The notes beneath the pieces were generated by a model. That model saw only the letters and a program-made list of their open reading frames with translations, was not told where the DNA came from and did not search any database. A stretch of DNA of 64,000 nt from Struthio camelus (lineage: Eukaryota; Chordata; Aves; Struthioniformes; Struthionidae): contig NC_090952.1 in assembly GCF_040807025.1 (NCBI RefSeq), positions 6,650,001 through 6,714,000 of the forward strand, in the 5' to 3' direction. The translations under genes were made by a program, and so were the position numbers. Shown in pieces: positions 12,928 through 25,805 of the stretch. Numbering within the stretch: position 1 is the first letter of the stretch; every line of letters starts with the position of its first letter.

Positions 12928-15794
12928 GAAGCCAGTTTCATTGTGGGGGTTTTTTTGGAGAGCAGCAAGCAACTGAACAGCTGGTTTGGGAATGCTTGGA
13001 GTGGACAACACAGCATTAGTATATAAATGTCAGTAAAAAACCTCAGTGCCCTGACACGCACCACAAAGCTGCCACTCTTTGTTAAAGAGTGAGCACCATT
13101 AACCATTTTCTTCATCCTTGATTGCATACTATAACTACTAGATTATACAAATCAGTCACAAAAACAATGAATCTCGTGTAGCAAATGCATATGGGATTCA
13201 AAAGCAGTGAAAATAGCTCTATAAATTCATGTCCTAAGAAAGCTGTTAAGTTCAGTTTGCCCTGCAGTTCCTTAAGGACTTAGCACAAATGAAAAATATT
13301 TAATTGTGCTCCTGACAAAGCCCCTTCCTTCTGCCCAGTCCTTCTGTTCTCTATCCACATCTATTTCAGATTTGCAGTGGTTTTCTTATTTTACTGCAAC
13401 ATTTGCCTTTCCTGAAGCTTTTATCACTTATTGTCTTAGGGTCTTCCAGCAAGCTCAAGAATTAGAGCACTCTTTCCGCACTCGTTGCTTTCCAGAGCAG
13501 AATAGCAGGGATTTTTCCAAACTCTTGCATAGACCGCTAAACAGAAGAATTTTTCCTCTTTCGAGGGTGGTTGATAAACACCCAGACTGTCATCCTTTGG
13601 CTAGAGTCAAAAGAACTTCTTGATTTTGACCTGAAAAAAAAAGAAAATCATATACAGCTCATAGCTCAAAAATGCCTTCTTGAGAGGCTGGTCATTTTGG
13701 AGTAATAAAAGCTTATATTCTCTCCTACTTCTCCATGAAATCCTATGCTGTGGTCAGTAAGGTTGTTTCAGACTCAGTGGTTTAATTACGAGCAAAATCT
13801 GGTTGATTTAAAAAAAACCATAACACTGCAATCTTCTAGGAACACCTAAGTGGCCCATCATGCAACTCCATGTACTAATAGGAGCTTTTTTGTTTGCAGA
13901 CTACCCGCATGTGTTTATACACAACCCACTCAGCAGTCTATCTACTGTACCAGCAGATTTACTTTGTCCACTCTTGGCCACATTCTTTCTTTGGAATATG
14001 CCCTTATCATATGGACTGACTTTAAATGTAACTTAGGATTATAGCAGGCCTTTTTCATTTTAATCATGCCATTCCCTTCCCTCTTCTCAGAGAGGCTCAC
14101 CAGGAACAAAGCTTTACTGAAAGCTATGTTAAAAGACAGTTTGTCTCACTCCAAGAGGGTAGAGGACAGCCATTCAGTGTGCAATTAATAGGACAGCTTT
14201 ACACATCTCACTGCACTTCTTCCCAGAGAGGGGTAGCTATGGTTACAGTTGTATGGTAATGGTCATTCCAGGTTATGACTGCTAGCTGCAACTGCCCATC
14301 CTCCAAAGCTTCACATCTTTCTCATTTCAGCAGCACCTCTCTTGACTCTGCCTTTGAGCGAAAGGCACCAAGAAAACCACTTTCATTTGGCCTTTGCTGT
14401 GATCAACAGCTGACAAATGGCATTGTGCTCTGTGTCACTGTTTCTCAAGCTTTTTGAGAAAGAACAATCAATGACAATAATATTCAAAGAGGGACCAAGC
14501 TCTGGATTTGAATCTGAATTTGTCTGAAGCACCTGAAACAGGTTCTGTTCTCCTGCAGAAGTCAAGAGCCTTCAGAATATCCCTACGCAGATTTCAACAT
14601 TTCCAAGTTTAAGAGCGCGGTTCAGAGTTCAGCTCTGGTTATCAAATTCCTTCATTCTGCACATCTTGGGTTCAAAAAGCTTCATTCTTATACAGCAGTC
14701 CCATGGCCAGTGAATCACTGTTGCTAATTCTCTTACTCTTCCTTTCAACTCATCTATTAGTTTAAGAGCTGTCACAGCTTGTTGAACTCACGTCACCCTG
14801 CCCTCACTGAAGGATATGAGTTAGAAAGATTCGTAAGCATGCAACCTTGGTCTGCTCTGCAAGTTCTCAGGATAAAAAAAACAGGAAGGCAGGCCCAGAC
14901 CAGTTCAAACTGCTGGTTTCCAGAAGATGTTGCAGTAAGCTCTGATATTTGTTCCCCTTTCAATATGTCTTTCTAGCAGGGAGTCAGGAAACTCCCTTGA
15001 AAACAGCGAACAACTTAAGCCCAACGACAGCTATAGCAGCCAGCCAGTTTATCAAACTAAAAAACACTGTTTCACAGCAACACATGCACAGGTTTCCTGA
15101 CACAGCCACTGAGCAGCACAACCATTTTAAAACAGCTTTTGCATAAATCTCTCATTTGGCCTACTAGAGGAAACCACATGAAAGGAAAAATAAAATAGAA
15201 GAGAAGACCAGCAACACGCCAACAATAATAAAACATAGACAAATAGCTCTCCAGTGAGCTGGAAACAATCTCCATTTGGATTTTGAGTGCTTTGCCTTAG
15301 CACAAAAGTAGCCGACAGCCTTGATTCTCTACGTTGCAGACAAAAAACCCAGCAGAAGCCACATGAAAATACATACCACATACTGTGAAAGGTTGAGACA
15401 AGAGGGAGCTCCAGAAACAGCTCACAGGCAGCAGAAGATAGGGGCTGCCCATAGGTTTTACCACTCTACATAGGACATGACTGGGCCAGACATGCTTACA
15501 ACAGGCCCCAGAGCTTCCTACCTATATCAGCTTCCACCAGACCAATTATCTTTCCCAGCAGGATGTTCATTTATCTGGCTATCCTTAGCCCTGCAGAGCT
15601 CTGCTAATGAGTGTGGGATGAGGCCCAGGTGGGAACAACACCTGAGCTGCTTGCAAGCCCCTTGCAGCTGGAGCAACCGAGCTGTCTCTGGCTACACCTC
15701 TGTTTCCCAGATCTGCAGTAATGGAAAGGCAGTCTTAAGTTTGTTTAGTTTGCATTTTACTCTTTGAACAGTATATTAGGACTCAGCTTTGGGT

Positions 15795-15945
15795 TCCTGT
15801 TCTCAGCTCTGCCTTTGATCTGCTCTGTGATCCAAGACTAGTGGCGTTCCGTCACTGGATTGTGGGTTTTATGCTTAGGTTTTCAGGTGTAAAAACAGGC
15901 ATATAGGCTCAGTTAAACCTCTCATGGTCACTAGCAAACGTGAGA
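15795..15945 (+). mobile_element. Probable MIR-type SINE relic
   Basis: The words 'ctcagctctgcctttgat', 'ctctgtgatccaag' and 'tttcaggtgtaaaaacagg' occur in the order and approximate spacing of the MIR consensus parts 'CTCTGCCACTTACT', 'TGTGACCTTGGGCAAG' and 'TTTCCTCATCTGTAAAATGG'. Divergence is high and the middle is disturbed, so this is less certain than other copies in the window. Confidence 0.45.
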
Positions 15946-18900
15946 TTAAGCCATTTAGCATTGCATTTGTCCCATCCACGTTTAGGTACTAAAGTGGGCA
16001 CCTAAATTAGGAGCGTACATACCCTACACCCCAGAGTAGTCAGTGCAGAGAGGCAGACATCAGCAGACAGTACCTTAGCCCATCAAAGATCTGCACTCCC
16101 CTTTCTAGGTGCTCATCTCTCCCAGATGCCTCAGTTAAGAGTCTAAACCCAGCTGCAAGGAATCTAGCCCCTAATGAAATTACCACCCGCCTAGAACACG
16201 GTTAAAAAAAAGATGTTTGCTCGTGATCATCTTGCAGAACAAATAGCCATAGGTCATGAAAGTCATTTCTACAGGAATTACATCATTACTACACAAGCCT
16301 GACTTGTTACAGCAGCTAGATAACTACCAGCCCTGGAGCTGGTTGGACTGAACCCAGCATAGATTTGTCTATACGCCACTGTCACTGCTCACGTACATCA
16401 CCGTGTATCAAAATGTCTCACTGTTGTCAGTGTACATCACCTCCTTCCACCCTCCTGAGGTTGGGACGGACACATATCTCTGTTTCAGAGATGAGGACAC
16501 AAGGCACAGGAGGAAAATTCACAGGTCGCATTGGACACCCATGATCCTTCACAGGGACCTCCAAGCCTCAAGCTAATGTCAGCTGGACTGAGCACATCCT
16601 CTGCGGCTGTTGTGCCTTGCAGAAAGCAGGCAGCAAGGAAGCTTGAAGCCTAGGCAGAGCAAGCTGCTTACTGCAGCGTGCTAAGCACGAGCCCAGCACC
16701 CTGTGGCCACGGTCTCAGTCGGTCTGTGCAGGAACGAAACAGTGGCAGGATGCCTCTGAACCTCAGAATAAGAAGAAACTCTGCAAACCAAACTACAACA
16801 CAGACAGTAGGGACAATCAGGGTCACTTCAAAACCATATGACTGCTCTGAACCTAAATGCTAATGTAGATGCAGAAGAAATCTCAGAGTTTGGCCCTACT
16901 TAGGACAGAGCTGCTGATACTTCTTTGCCTGAGAAAAAGACTATCCATAACCTGTCTCGTTCCCAACAGATGGAAGGAAAGCAAGAAACAAAGTGCTTAG
17001 GGCTTTCCCTCTGGCATTCGCGCTGTGGAATAAATACATTTTCTAAGTGTGGTTAGTAATATCTGGTGTTCGGGTCTTTCAAAAATCTCCAGTAAAGTCA
17101 CATGGTGCAGCTGGCAATATATTTAGTGACAGTATCAGGGTCAGACTCCAGCTCTTCTCGTTGCCTAGTGCCGAAGCAGGTGCCATATCACCACACTTGC
17201 CTTTGATATGCACTATGGGCATCTCACGGCAAGGCATCAGGATGTCCTGGTGAGATTCTTCAAAGACCTCGGCTGACAGCCGTAAAAAAATTATTCATTG
17301 GCTTCTTCTCCAAAAATTGCCTTCCGGTGTAGAATTCAAGGTAAAATTGTGAAATGCCTTGTTTTTTCACAAATCAAAGGAGATTTCACTTTTTTAAGGC
17401 AGTGTATAACTGTACCCGCTGTGCTCATTATTTGTTGAATTTTTGAATTAAACACTCAAGACTTCAATGTTCAGCGGCTAAATTGGGTAACGGAAAGTGA
17501 ATATTCAGAGAAACCCCTGTGGAGACATAAAGCAACGGCGTACAGCACCTGACATTTCCAGTGCAGCGCTTCATGATGTGAATGAGTTTGGAATTCCAGA
17601 TGGAGCCCTGAATAATATCAGAAAACATCCCAAGCTGTAATGTCTCCATTTCAAAAGACACACTGTTCATCCCGTAATAGCTTATAGCAATAAATGGCTT
17701 TAAATAGCAGGGGGGGAGCAGCGTGGCGATGTGCAGCCGTGTTGCTCTTAAGAAGCCCACAGAAGGGAAATGACGCACTGACAGTCAATTTGGGTCCATC
17801 AGGATATAAACAGACATTTGTGCATATCAATCTGGTCCGTGCTAAACACAGGAGAAATTGCATCAACTCTTGTAAGCAAAACTGTAGATTCAAGCCCAGT
17901 CCTCATACAGAGGGACTGTATGCCTTTCTAGGTATACAGAAATAGATATTAGTGCTTGAAATGTAGCTGCTAAAGCTGTTTTTCTGATAGGAAACTGTTT
18001 TTTCAGCAAAATGCTCTCCGGGTCTTTTGTTGTTTTTCTGCTTCAGATGGGATTCATTTCATGTAAATTTGGTTATCTAAAAATTGCTATGCAATCTAAG
18101 CCAGTTATCTAAGCTTGCTCCATAGGGAGGAGAATGACACAGAGAAGTCCTAGGCTGAGAGGCGTTTTCCTATCACCTTGACTAAATAGTGTATCAGATT
18201 TTTGCATCTGGTGTTCTTAAAACTTGAACTGGGAAAATAGTCCACGAAATATCTGCAGCAGCAGCTCAAAATGGTGCTGAGGTCAACTGATATTTGTATG
18301 CTTCCCTTTCAAATTCATTTCTGACCAGCGGTCGAGGGGATGAGTACGTTAGCAGAAATCAGAAGACATTTTAAGATAGCCCTAGTACTCAGAAGTGTAT
18401 GTGTTTGCACCGAGTCAGTGAATAGAAATAGCAATGGGTGACCTAAGCACCCACTCGCTAGTAGCTACCACAGCAGAAAAGCTAAATATAGTGCTGAGCA
18501 AGGAAAGGCTAGGAATTACTCATAAAATTTATCTGGTGAATAACTGGTACCTCCCAGAAAAGAATGGGTATGTTTGAGCTGTTCACAAACAGTTGGAAGC
18601 AGAAATAAGGAGGCAAAGTCACCGAACAAATTATTCCTCTACTCTGATTGCGTTCTTGTTTGAACCAACGTAACGCTGCATTCAAGTTTTAAGTAAACGT
18701 TAATTGTGCCCCATTTCCTAGCTTCACTTCAAATTTTGCTAAGAAATTAAATGTCACAACGTCCCTGAATGTATTCTCTGAGAAAAGCCCTCCTGAAGTC
18801 TTTCAAGTTCCTAATCTCACTCCGTTTAAATGTTATTCCTTCAACTAAAGGAATAATTTAATGAAATACAGTAAATTTCAGGGTGGCACATCAAAAATGT

Positions 18901-19190
18901 CTATTTCACCAATCTCTTCTTTTATCACATCAATTTTCTATTCCACTTTATCTTATTGGAACACCGAAAGTTCATCCCGCTAAACCTCTTGTAACTGTTG
19001 TCAGACATCAGTCCTAAAGTTTCTCCGCTTCTAGGTTAGTGGCTTTTTTTTCAATCAAGCAACGGTGTCTGAAACATTTCTCCCCCACGAAAAAATCATT
19101 GAGTGGCGAGAAAATCTGGCTTATCTATTTTGCCAGTGTCCCTGGATGCCGTCAACAGTTACTTAATCTCTGGGATGTTTGTTTTAAAGG
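15946..19190. other. Non-coding DNA; possible regulatory sequence near 17.3-17.7 kb
   Basis: No gene is recognised. A minus-strand MIR relic is noted separately at 16478-16530. AT-rich blocks at about 17281-17460 and 17560-17730 carry clustered homeodomain-type words such as CAATAAA and ATTATT with little repeat content. That is a composition often seen in vertebrate enhancers, but no alignment was possible. 18.0-19.1 kb is similar unassigned sequence. Confidence 0.5.
16478..16530 (-). mobile_element. MIR-type SINE relic (core, minus strand)
   Basis: The segment 'tttcagagatgaggacacaa' followed by 'ggcacaggaggaaaattc' is the reverse-strand MIR core (TTTTACAGATGAGGAAACTGAGGCACAGAGAGGTTAA) with substitutions. 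It is a short fossil fragment with approximate ends. Confidence 0.6.
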
Positions 19191-19221
19191 ACTGCCACCC
19201 AACTCGCACGCACCCGAGGTG

Positions 19222-19250
19222 TCTGTATGGGGTGTCGCACCCCATACGGA
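19222..19250. repeat. Inverted repeat able to form a 13-bp hairpin
   Basis: The arms GTATGGGGTG (19225-19234) and CACCCCATAC (19238-19247) are perfectly complementary around a three-base loop, TCG. The pairing extends outward through one G-T wobble and two more pairs, giving a 13-pair stem in 29 bases. It lies in a locally GC-rich, CpG-containing stretch (about 19190-19660) in which I found no gene. No T run follows it, so it does not resemble a terminator, and the stem is short for a microRNA precursor. Confidence 0.85.
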
Positions 19251-20629
19251 GCAACAACCCCCTTTATTGAAGGGCCAGGGAGGCTTATTCCTTCATCGCT
19301 TGATATCACCCTGGCTTTGAGGCCCCCAAGCCAGGCTGGCACTGCCACTACCCCTGCTTCAGTATTGGTATCTCGGGGGCTCACAGGGCTCCTTGGAGGA
19401 CGGTCTTGAGTGTTTCACTGGTGGGGAAAATAGCTCCACGAGCCCTGGGAAAACGCAGCGTCTCCTTGTCCCTCGGTGCCATGGGTGGGAACAGCAGTGC
19501 TCTTTCCAGCGAGAAGAGGACCCTCTTCCCACTGGGTCACGCAGTCTTTGCCCCGTTCTCCTGCATGCTGCCTGTCTAGTGCTGCGACAAGGACGATGCT
19601 GCTGTTGGCTGGTGGCGCTGCAGTCAACCAGGGGCATGGTTACACGTTTTATTTTTGCAGATTATTCTGACAAAATAGAAGGTATTTGTCTAATTCGGGA
19701 ATCGCACTTGGAAGAATTCACCTGAGAAATGCACAGAACACACAATAAAAATGTAGGTGTCTTCTGGTGGCTGTGACCTCTTCCTAAAGATCAACTTGCC
19801 AATTTGCCTTGCTTTCTCTTAGCAGGAACCAAGCATTGGGGAAGGAGCAGCAGTGAGTCCCATGGGATCTCTGGGCCTCTGCAGTTCTCCCAGTTTGGCT
19901 CTGAGGCCTCTGTAGTGATGGACAGGGCTTTCTGCTTGCACGACTGAAGTTATTATGCTATACATGGTCTATTTCTATATATACATATATTCATTCTCCA
20001 GTACAGCCCTGTTAATTTTAACATGCTTACCATAAACTGTCCACCTGGCATTTCTGGGAATGTCATTTCTGTGCCATTCATTTAGTGCCACGTGGCTTAT
20101 AATCAAGGATGATTTGATTAATGCGAAAAGAACTTAAAATGAAAAGAAAAAAAAAAAAGGAAAGGAAAAAAATAGCTTTCCCTATTCATCTCATTTTTTA
20201 CATCTGTTTATTTAAGTCTGAAAATTAACCAAAGGAAGATGCCCGGAACCTGCCTCCAGCAACTCACTTTTGCGCTGCAATTTTTCTTTCCCCTTGCTCT
20301 CCTCAGGAGACGTCATTAACATGAAATGCTAGGGGATAGGCCAGCTCTCCCACATTAATCACTCCGAGAGAGCAATTATTTCTAGTCTGATTTGCATCCG
20401 GGGTGCTCCTCCCTAGCATGGTTCGGTTTGCCTGCAGAGCCAGATGGTTCAAGGAACCACCAGGCAGAGGAAGGTGCTGGGAATGATTAAATAGCTGCCG
20501 AATCCCCTCCCGGAGTGCTGTATCCTGGTGGCTGGTGAGCACTTTGGGTATTTTTCATTGCTGTTCATCCAGACTGAGCTTCTCTATAGCATTACCCGTA
20601 CCAGGGTACTTCAAAGACATGAAGTAGCT

Positions 20630-20700
20630 ACGGACAGGGAAACTGAGGCACTGAAGGCTTAATTTGTCCAGGGTCTCCGAACTGCTCAGGTTGTGCTTGG
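20630..20700 (-). mobile_element. MIR-type SINE relic (minus strand)
   Basis: The words 'gggaaactgaggcactgaag', 'gcttaatttgtccagg' and 'gtctc' follow the reverse MIR consensus 'GGAAACTGAGGCACAGAGAGGTTAAGTGACTTGCCCAAGGTC'. The match to the 'aaactgaggcac' word is exact. Ends are approximate. Confidence 0.7.
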
Positions 20701-21129
20701 CAAGTGTCGTGTCTTGCTGGCTGGATCTCTGCTGGGGCAGCCTGGGCTACCAGCAACTACCAACATGAGCAGCATAAAGCAGGGCAGACGCTGAGGAGTA
20801 AAAGATGAGCTAAAAGCAGTTGCCTAATGATCTGTGTCCGCCATAGCACAGAGCAGCTGTGTAAGACCAACGTGCAAGCACAGTGAAGCGATCATTTCTG
20901 CTAATGCCTGGCAGCGCTGTAGTCCCAGTTTCGTCCCCTGTGCTGCCGTGAATTAATGGGGCAGCCTCGGCCACCCTGGCTAAAGTGCTTCGGACTCACC
21001 TGGAATGAAAAGCACTCTGTCTCGAGAGAGGCCAGCTGATTGGTGCTTATAATTTATTATTATTACTGCCTTACTCCAGGTTTGCACGTTATTGTCATCA
21101 TCATCATCTGGGTGGAAATCTGCACTGCA

Positions 21130-22150
21130 CCTCGATCAGAAGAAAATCGTTAATGAAGCGACGCAGAAGGATGAAACTGCGTCCAAGCCTCTGGTTTTAC
21201 CTTGCGTAGGAAACAGGACCCCGCAGGGACGGCTGCCGCCCGCAGGATTTCCACGGCCTAAGGGGAGCAGACCTGCTGTCCGGCTCCTTCCTGATGACGT
21301 CCGCAGCCACGGTGGGAGGCAGCGTTTCGGGAGAGGGCGATGCCAACCCTCCGCTCGTCCTCGCGACCTCTGGGTGCCGCAGGCGTTGGTGAGCAAGGGA
21401 CCGGTCTCAAGGCAGGAAGAAGGCAGCGATGACCTTTCTATTACTATTTAAAAACTCGAGAACAGCATAGTAGGAGTGCTTAAGGCCACAGGAAACTTGG
21501 CCTTTTTGAGCTAAGCGCTCTACGCCCATATCCCAGCCCCGTCGTCTTTGTAGTTACTCTTCCCTGGGTGAGCCAAGTGCCCTGTATCGTCCGCCAAGAC
21601 CGCAGCCCGCTGTCTCCATCCAGGAGACACCTCTTCCCGCCCTGCCCTGCCCTCGCTTCCCTCCGGTTTCTCCATAGTTCATCCGTAAAACATTCCAGCG
21701 TTTTTTCGGGCGAGTCTCCACCCCTTCCCGGTTTCCGTCAGAGCCGCGACGGAGCCGTCCTCGGAGCTCTGGGAAGGAAACCGGCAGCCTCACCGCGAGC
21801 CTTGGCGAGACCCGGGCGCGTGAATGGTTTCTCAGGGCAAAGTCACTCGAGAAAAGCCAAAATCAGGTGTAAAGCACAAGACTAACGCAGCAAAAAGGAG
21901 CCCCAGGGAGCAGCGAAGCACCTCCCAAGCCAGGGAAAAGCTTTGGCTGGCGAAACACAGCTAAGCCACCTCCCAAACTGCTGCCCCGAGCGCGCACCGT
22001 GGGGGGCTCCACGCTGCCGGCGGGCGTCTTCCGCGCCCGTAACCCAGCTGCGTGCACCCGCAGCGCGTCGCGCTGGGCCCCCCGAGGCCGGAGCGGTGTC
22101 TCCGTCTGCTGTGTGATGGCACCAGTATCGGAAAATGTGTTCTTCATGAG
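21130..22150. promoter_or_regulatory. CpG-rich block, orphan CpG island candidate
   Basis: CpG dinucleotides become frequent from about 21.13 kb and remain so to about 22.13 kb, with a denser core near 21.55-22.10 kb, whereas flanking DNA is CpG-poor. It lies about 24 kb upstream of the exon-1 CpG island. I found no clear TATA box, and the open frames here (up to 119 codons) overlap on both strands and look compositional. It could be a promoter of a non-coding transcript, an upstream alternative promoter of the gene at 46 kb, or an intergenic island. Confidence 0.5.
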
Positions 22151-25100
22151 GCGAGACAGCGCAGAGAGGAAGATGCCGGGTTTCCTTGGCTACCTTTCAT
22201 CTGCCTCAGAAATTATGATTTTCCTCGATTAGCTGGTTCCATCAGTTATTGCCAGTAAAATGCCGTATCTTCGGCCCTGCCGATGGCTTGCGTTGCAGAC
22301 GGGCCATCTCGCTGCGAGGAGAGGGAACGGCCCCTGCTCTCGGGGCTCCTGCTTTCCTTCTCCACCCCACTGCCACCCCGCTCATGGCTTTACGCGGTGC
22401 CGGAGCATTTCTGGCTATGTCATATGACCCTGGTCTTCCACCTCTTCCAAAAGGAGTGATTATTTTGCATTCGGTCTCTTACTAGCTGGGATCCTAAATT
22501 ACCTGGCAAGCCCCACTTGCCTTCTGAAGTCTTCTCGCTTTGGATGTGAAAATCGTGAACATGAAATCACGCTTTCAGGATCTGCCACGAGGAGCAAAGG
22601 CAAACTCTCCTCCAGCATCATCGGTGTGGCTTTTAAGGGGAAAAGCAAGGGAGGATGCAGTAAGACAGGTCCCGATGACACACCTGGAGGTAATGCAGTG
22701 ATACTATTGCCTGCGTTGGAATGTAAAGGTAAAATCTATTTTTTGTTGCTGTTTTAGACAGCAATAGTTTCAAAGCAGCATCTCTGCAGCCCTTGGATAA
22801 TTAATATCTCCTTTTTTACGTTGGGCACACAATAAAGGTGCAGAAGAGCGCACACGGATGGATATGCATTCATCCCTGACTACTGGCCAGTCGCTTATCT
22901 AACTACTAACCCGGCCCTGCTGGCTCAGACATGCTACGCGCACAGGCCAAAATGGTAGGTAGCCTGCTGTAAACCACTAGATGGAAAAAAAAACATTTAT
23001 TTTTATCTTTCAGCCTGCAGGTGGAGAATCCTCCGGTCTGCTGAAAAGTGCTTCTCAAAGGGTCGGGGTCTGCACGGTCAAAATTCTTCACCATTTGGAG
23101 AGGTGGAAGCAAGCACTGGATTTTGTATGCGCTCTACCAATGCCAATTAGCTCCTTTTTTCTCTACTGGCAATCTTGTGAAAATCGATCTCTGTCTAAAA
23201 AGATTGTTCCTATAGTTGCTATCAGCTCCTGCCATATTTCAAGCGAATGAAAGGTATTTACCTCACTGGGATTGACGTTGTTTTCCGCTGGTCACACTGT
23301 CCCTCCTAGACACTGTGTATGGCATGGTCCACGCTCAAGTCTAAATGTTCCAGCCCGTTGCTCTAAATAACTCCTTGGTCCCTCATCAGTTTGGCTCCAG
23401 GGGTTCTCACACCCTCTTTATTTCTGCAGACAACTAAAAAAAGGTGCCGGTGTGTGGACAAAGTTGCCGGATTGTCCAGTGCTTCCCAGCACAATCACTG
23501 TTGACATTGGAATTTAAAAACACGATTATTTATAAACAACACGCAAATGTAGCCATTTTCTAAATATTTGTTTCACAACAGTTGCTGACGAATCAACATT
23601 TCCCATCCTTCCCCTTCCAGTAAGTGTCTTATCTAAGGACATGCTGCCCTTCCTGCTGGAAATCCGGCCTTGTCTTTGGAGACCTTGTCTTCGGAGACCT
23701 TGTCTTCTCCCTTCCCCTCCCAGGATCCACCAAGAGGGGAGGAAAAACTACCAAGAATGATTTTCACAAGCTATATCGCTTCCCATGATGCAGTACCAGA
23801 GCGCAGAAGTTTTCTTTCATCTTTGTTAATCACAAGGACAGTGAAATTAGGCTTTTGCTCACTAAGGGCCAGCATTTGAAAATGTAGTCAGCAGCCTGGA
23901 GCCCCACCTGTTGCATTTGTTGGGCCATACTGCAAAACCAAGATGGATACATGGATATTTCCTGCTGAAAGGAACAGCAGCAGTACCCCAGGGAGCACCG
24001 ATGTGCACGTAACCCAGCCAGGCTGCATCAGGGGACACTCTCTCCTTGAAGGTCACGTTAAACCCTTGAGCAAGCCAGAGGGTTGGCCACTAAGGAGACA
24101 AACTTGACGGTCTCCAGGTCCAACGGTGCTGACTACAATAACTGTTCCTGCTCTTGTATCCCTCACTTTATGCAACTCATTTGATGAGATCATTTCATCA
24201 CGCTAGGTATTTTGGCAGGATTTGCTTATATATGCAGGGAAGAAAGCTGCAGAAACAGAATCAGTATGTTTAGGGCAGTGGGTTTGTGTCTCTTCAATCT
24301 AAGAGTGCTTTAGCTGCCAAAGGACTCTCCTGAAAGGCCTGCGTGACACATTTTACACTGCAGTCAAAAAACACTTCATGCTGATTGCAGTAGCACTGAG
24401 GTGTTCCCACAGGAATTACAAGATTGAGAAACTTTGTTTATTAAGGTAAAACCTGATTACTAACAGCAAATGTGATACAAACACAATGGGAAGTAAATAT
24501 AGGCAGATTTCAAGCCAGAGGTGAAGGTCTGCGATGGGACGGCTGTGGAGCTGTTTTTAGTAAGTACCTTTTCCACTCAGGAAATCCTCAAGTACTTTGC
24601 AACTCAAAGTATGGGTTGTAACGTGCTGCAGCATTACAGTTTGCACGGGACTGCAACGTCCTTGGGTAGGAGACGGGCTATAAACGCGGAGTACTCTTTT
24701 CATAACTCTGAGATGGGGTAGCACAATCACGCATTTCATTTTCCCGTCTTAAGCTTCCTGAAGCACTTTGTTGCAACCGTATTGAAATGCTTTCAGGTTC
24801 AATTGACCTGCTGTCACTGCCTGGCCGCACAAATTGGGCATAAATCTGACATACTTAAAATGCTTCAGAACAGCTTTTGCTTTCTGAGCCTGCAAGCCCT
24901 CTGCAAGATGATAAAACAAAATATCAAACTGAAATCCTTGTTAATTTTATTTCAGGATGATTTGATGGAAGGTGGCCCAGCATACAACATTTCAAGCTTG
25001 TATATTCTTTGAGCTCTCACCTAGGCTTTTCTCTGCAATTATGATGGCTAGAGACTTAGTTTTACCATTAAACGAAAAATGAGACGCTCATGCAATCTCA

Positions 25101-25724
25101 TCTTTGCAGAAACTGCCACTACTAGAAAAACACAAACTATCATGAGACTCAACATAAATGAGAGTCAAGAGCAAGGTACTTCCCAGTGATTTCCACGTCC
25201 AGGGTTTCACTAGCAAAACATGCACAGAAGTGGAGAGAAGGAATATTTATCATGCATGTTGGCTAGCCAGGTTTATGGACTGGTGCTCTACAGTTTCCTA
25301 AAGTCCGTGATAGGACAAACACCCCGAAATTTTGTTTTTTGCTCCAGTCCTGTCCCACATTCAGCACTGGGCTGGCCTGGGCTACTGGCAGCAGGTGCAA
25401 GGCTGGTTTTGAAGGCCGGGATACTTTTTACGGTTACTTTACTCATGAGCTGAACAGACATTCGCAAGTCCCATTCTCCTCTACAAGCTCCCTCTACATC
25501 ATCCTCCTAGTTTCTTCCGTGGAGAGGAAGTTCAGCTTTGGGCTGTTAATCTTCTTGGGGTCTCTTCAATTATCATTTTCTGGCTGGCAGTCTCACATGC
25601 AATGATCGCAGAGGAAGTAATTTTCACAGAAGGAGGAAATTCATTCCTGCGCTAAGTGCAGAGGTAACAGAGCCAAACGTTTTAGGTACTCTTCCAAATT
25701 ACACTATGGATACATTGCTTTTTC
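22151..25724. other. Non-coding DNA, no gene recognised
   Basis: Open frames are short and unrelated to known families. A small tandem repeat at 23667-23707 is listed separately. Nothing else stands out in base composition or repeats. Confidence 0.5.
23667..23707. repeat. Short tandem repeat, 15-bp unit, about 2.7 copies
   Basis: A unit reading 'ccttgtctttggaga' occurs in tandem, with one T/C difference between the first and second copies, and the third copy is cut short after 'ccttgtctt'. This looks like local slippage. It has no coding relevance that I can see. Confidence 0.85.
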
Positions 25725-25805
25725 CTGGGGCAAATCATTTAACCTCTCTACCTGTTTGTCCTCATCTGTAAAAGGAGGAAGGCAGTGCTGACCCAGTTCT
25801 TGTTT
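25722..25805 (+). mobile_element. MIR-type SINE relic (core and 3' part)
   Basis: The sequence 'ctggggcaaatcatttaacc', then 'tctctacctgtttgtcctca', then 'tctgtaaaaggaggaagg' tracks the MIR consensus 'TGGGCAAGTCACTTAACCTCTCTGAGCCTCAGTTTCCTCATCTGTAAAATGGGG' almost word for word. It is one of the best-preserved MIR copies in the window. Confidence 0.8.

Larger units (their letters stand above)
10501..15794. other. Non-coding DNA with two homopurine/homopyrimidine tracts
   Basis: No gene is recognised. The notable items are a G-then-A homopurine tract at 12643-12682 and a C-then-T homopyrimidine tract at 12891-12927, described separately. Reading frames overlapping these tracts are low-complexity artefacts. 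The rest, including 13.3-14.0 kb and 14.8-15.7 kb, is ordinary single-copy sequence with no convincing exon. Confidence 0.55.
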
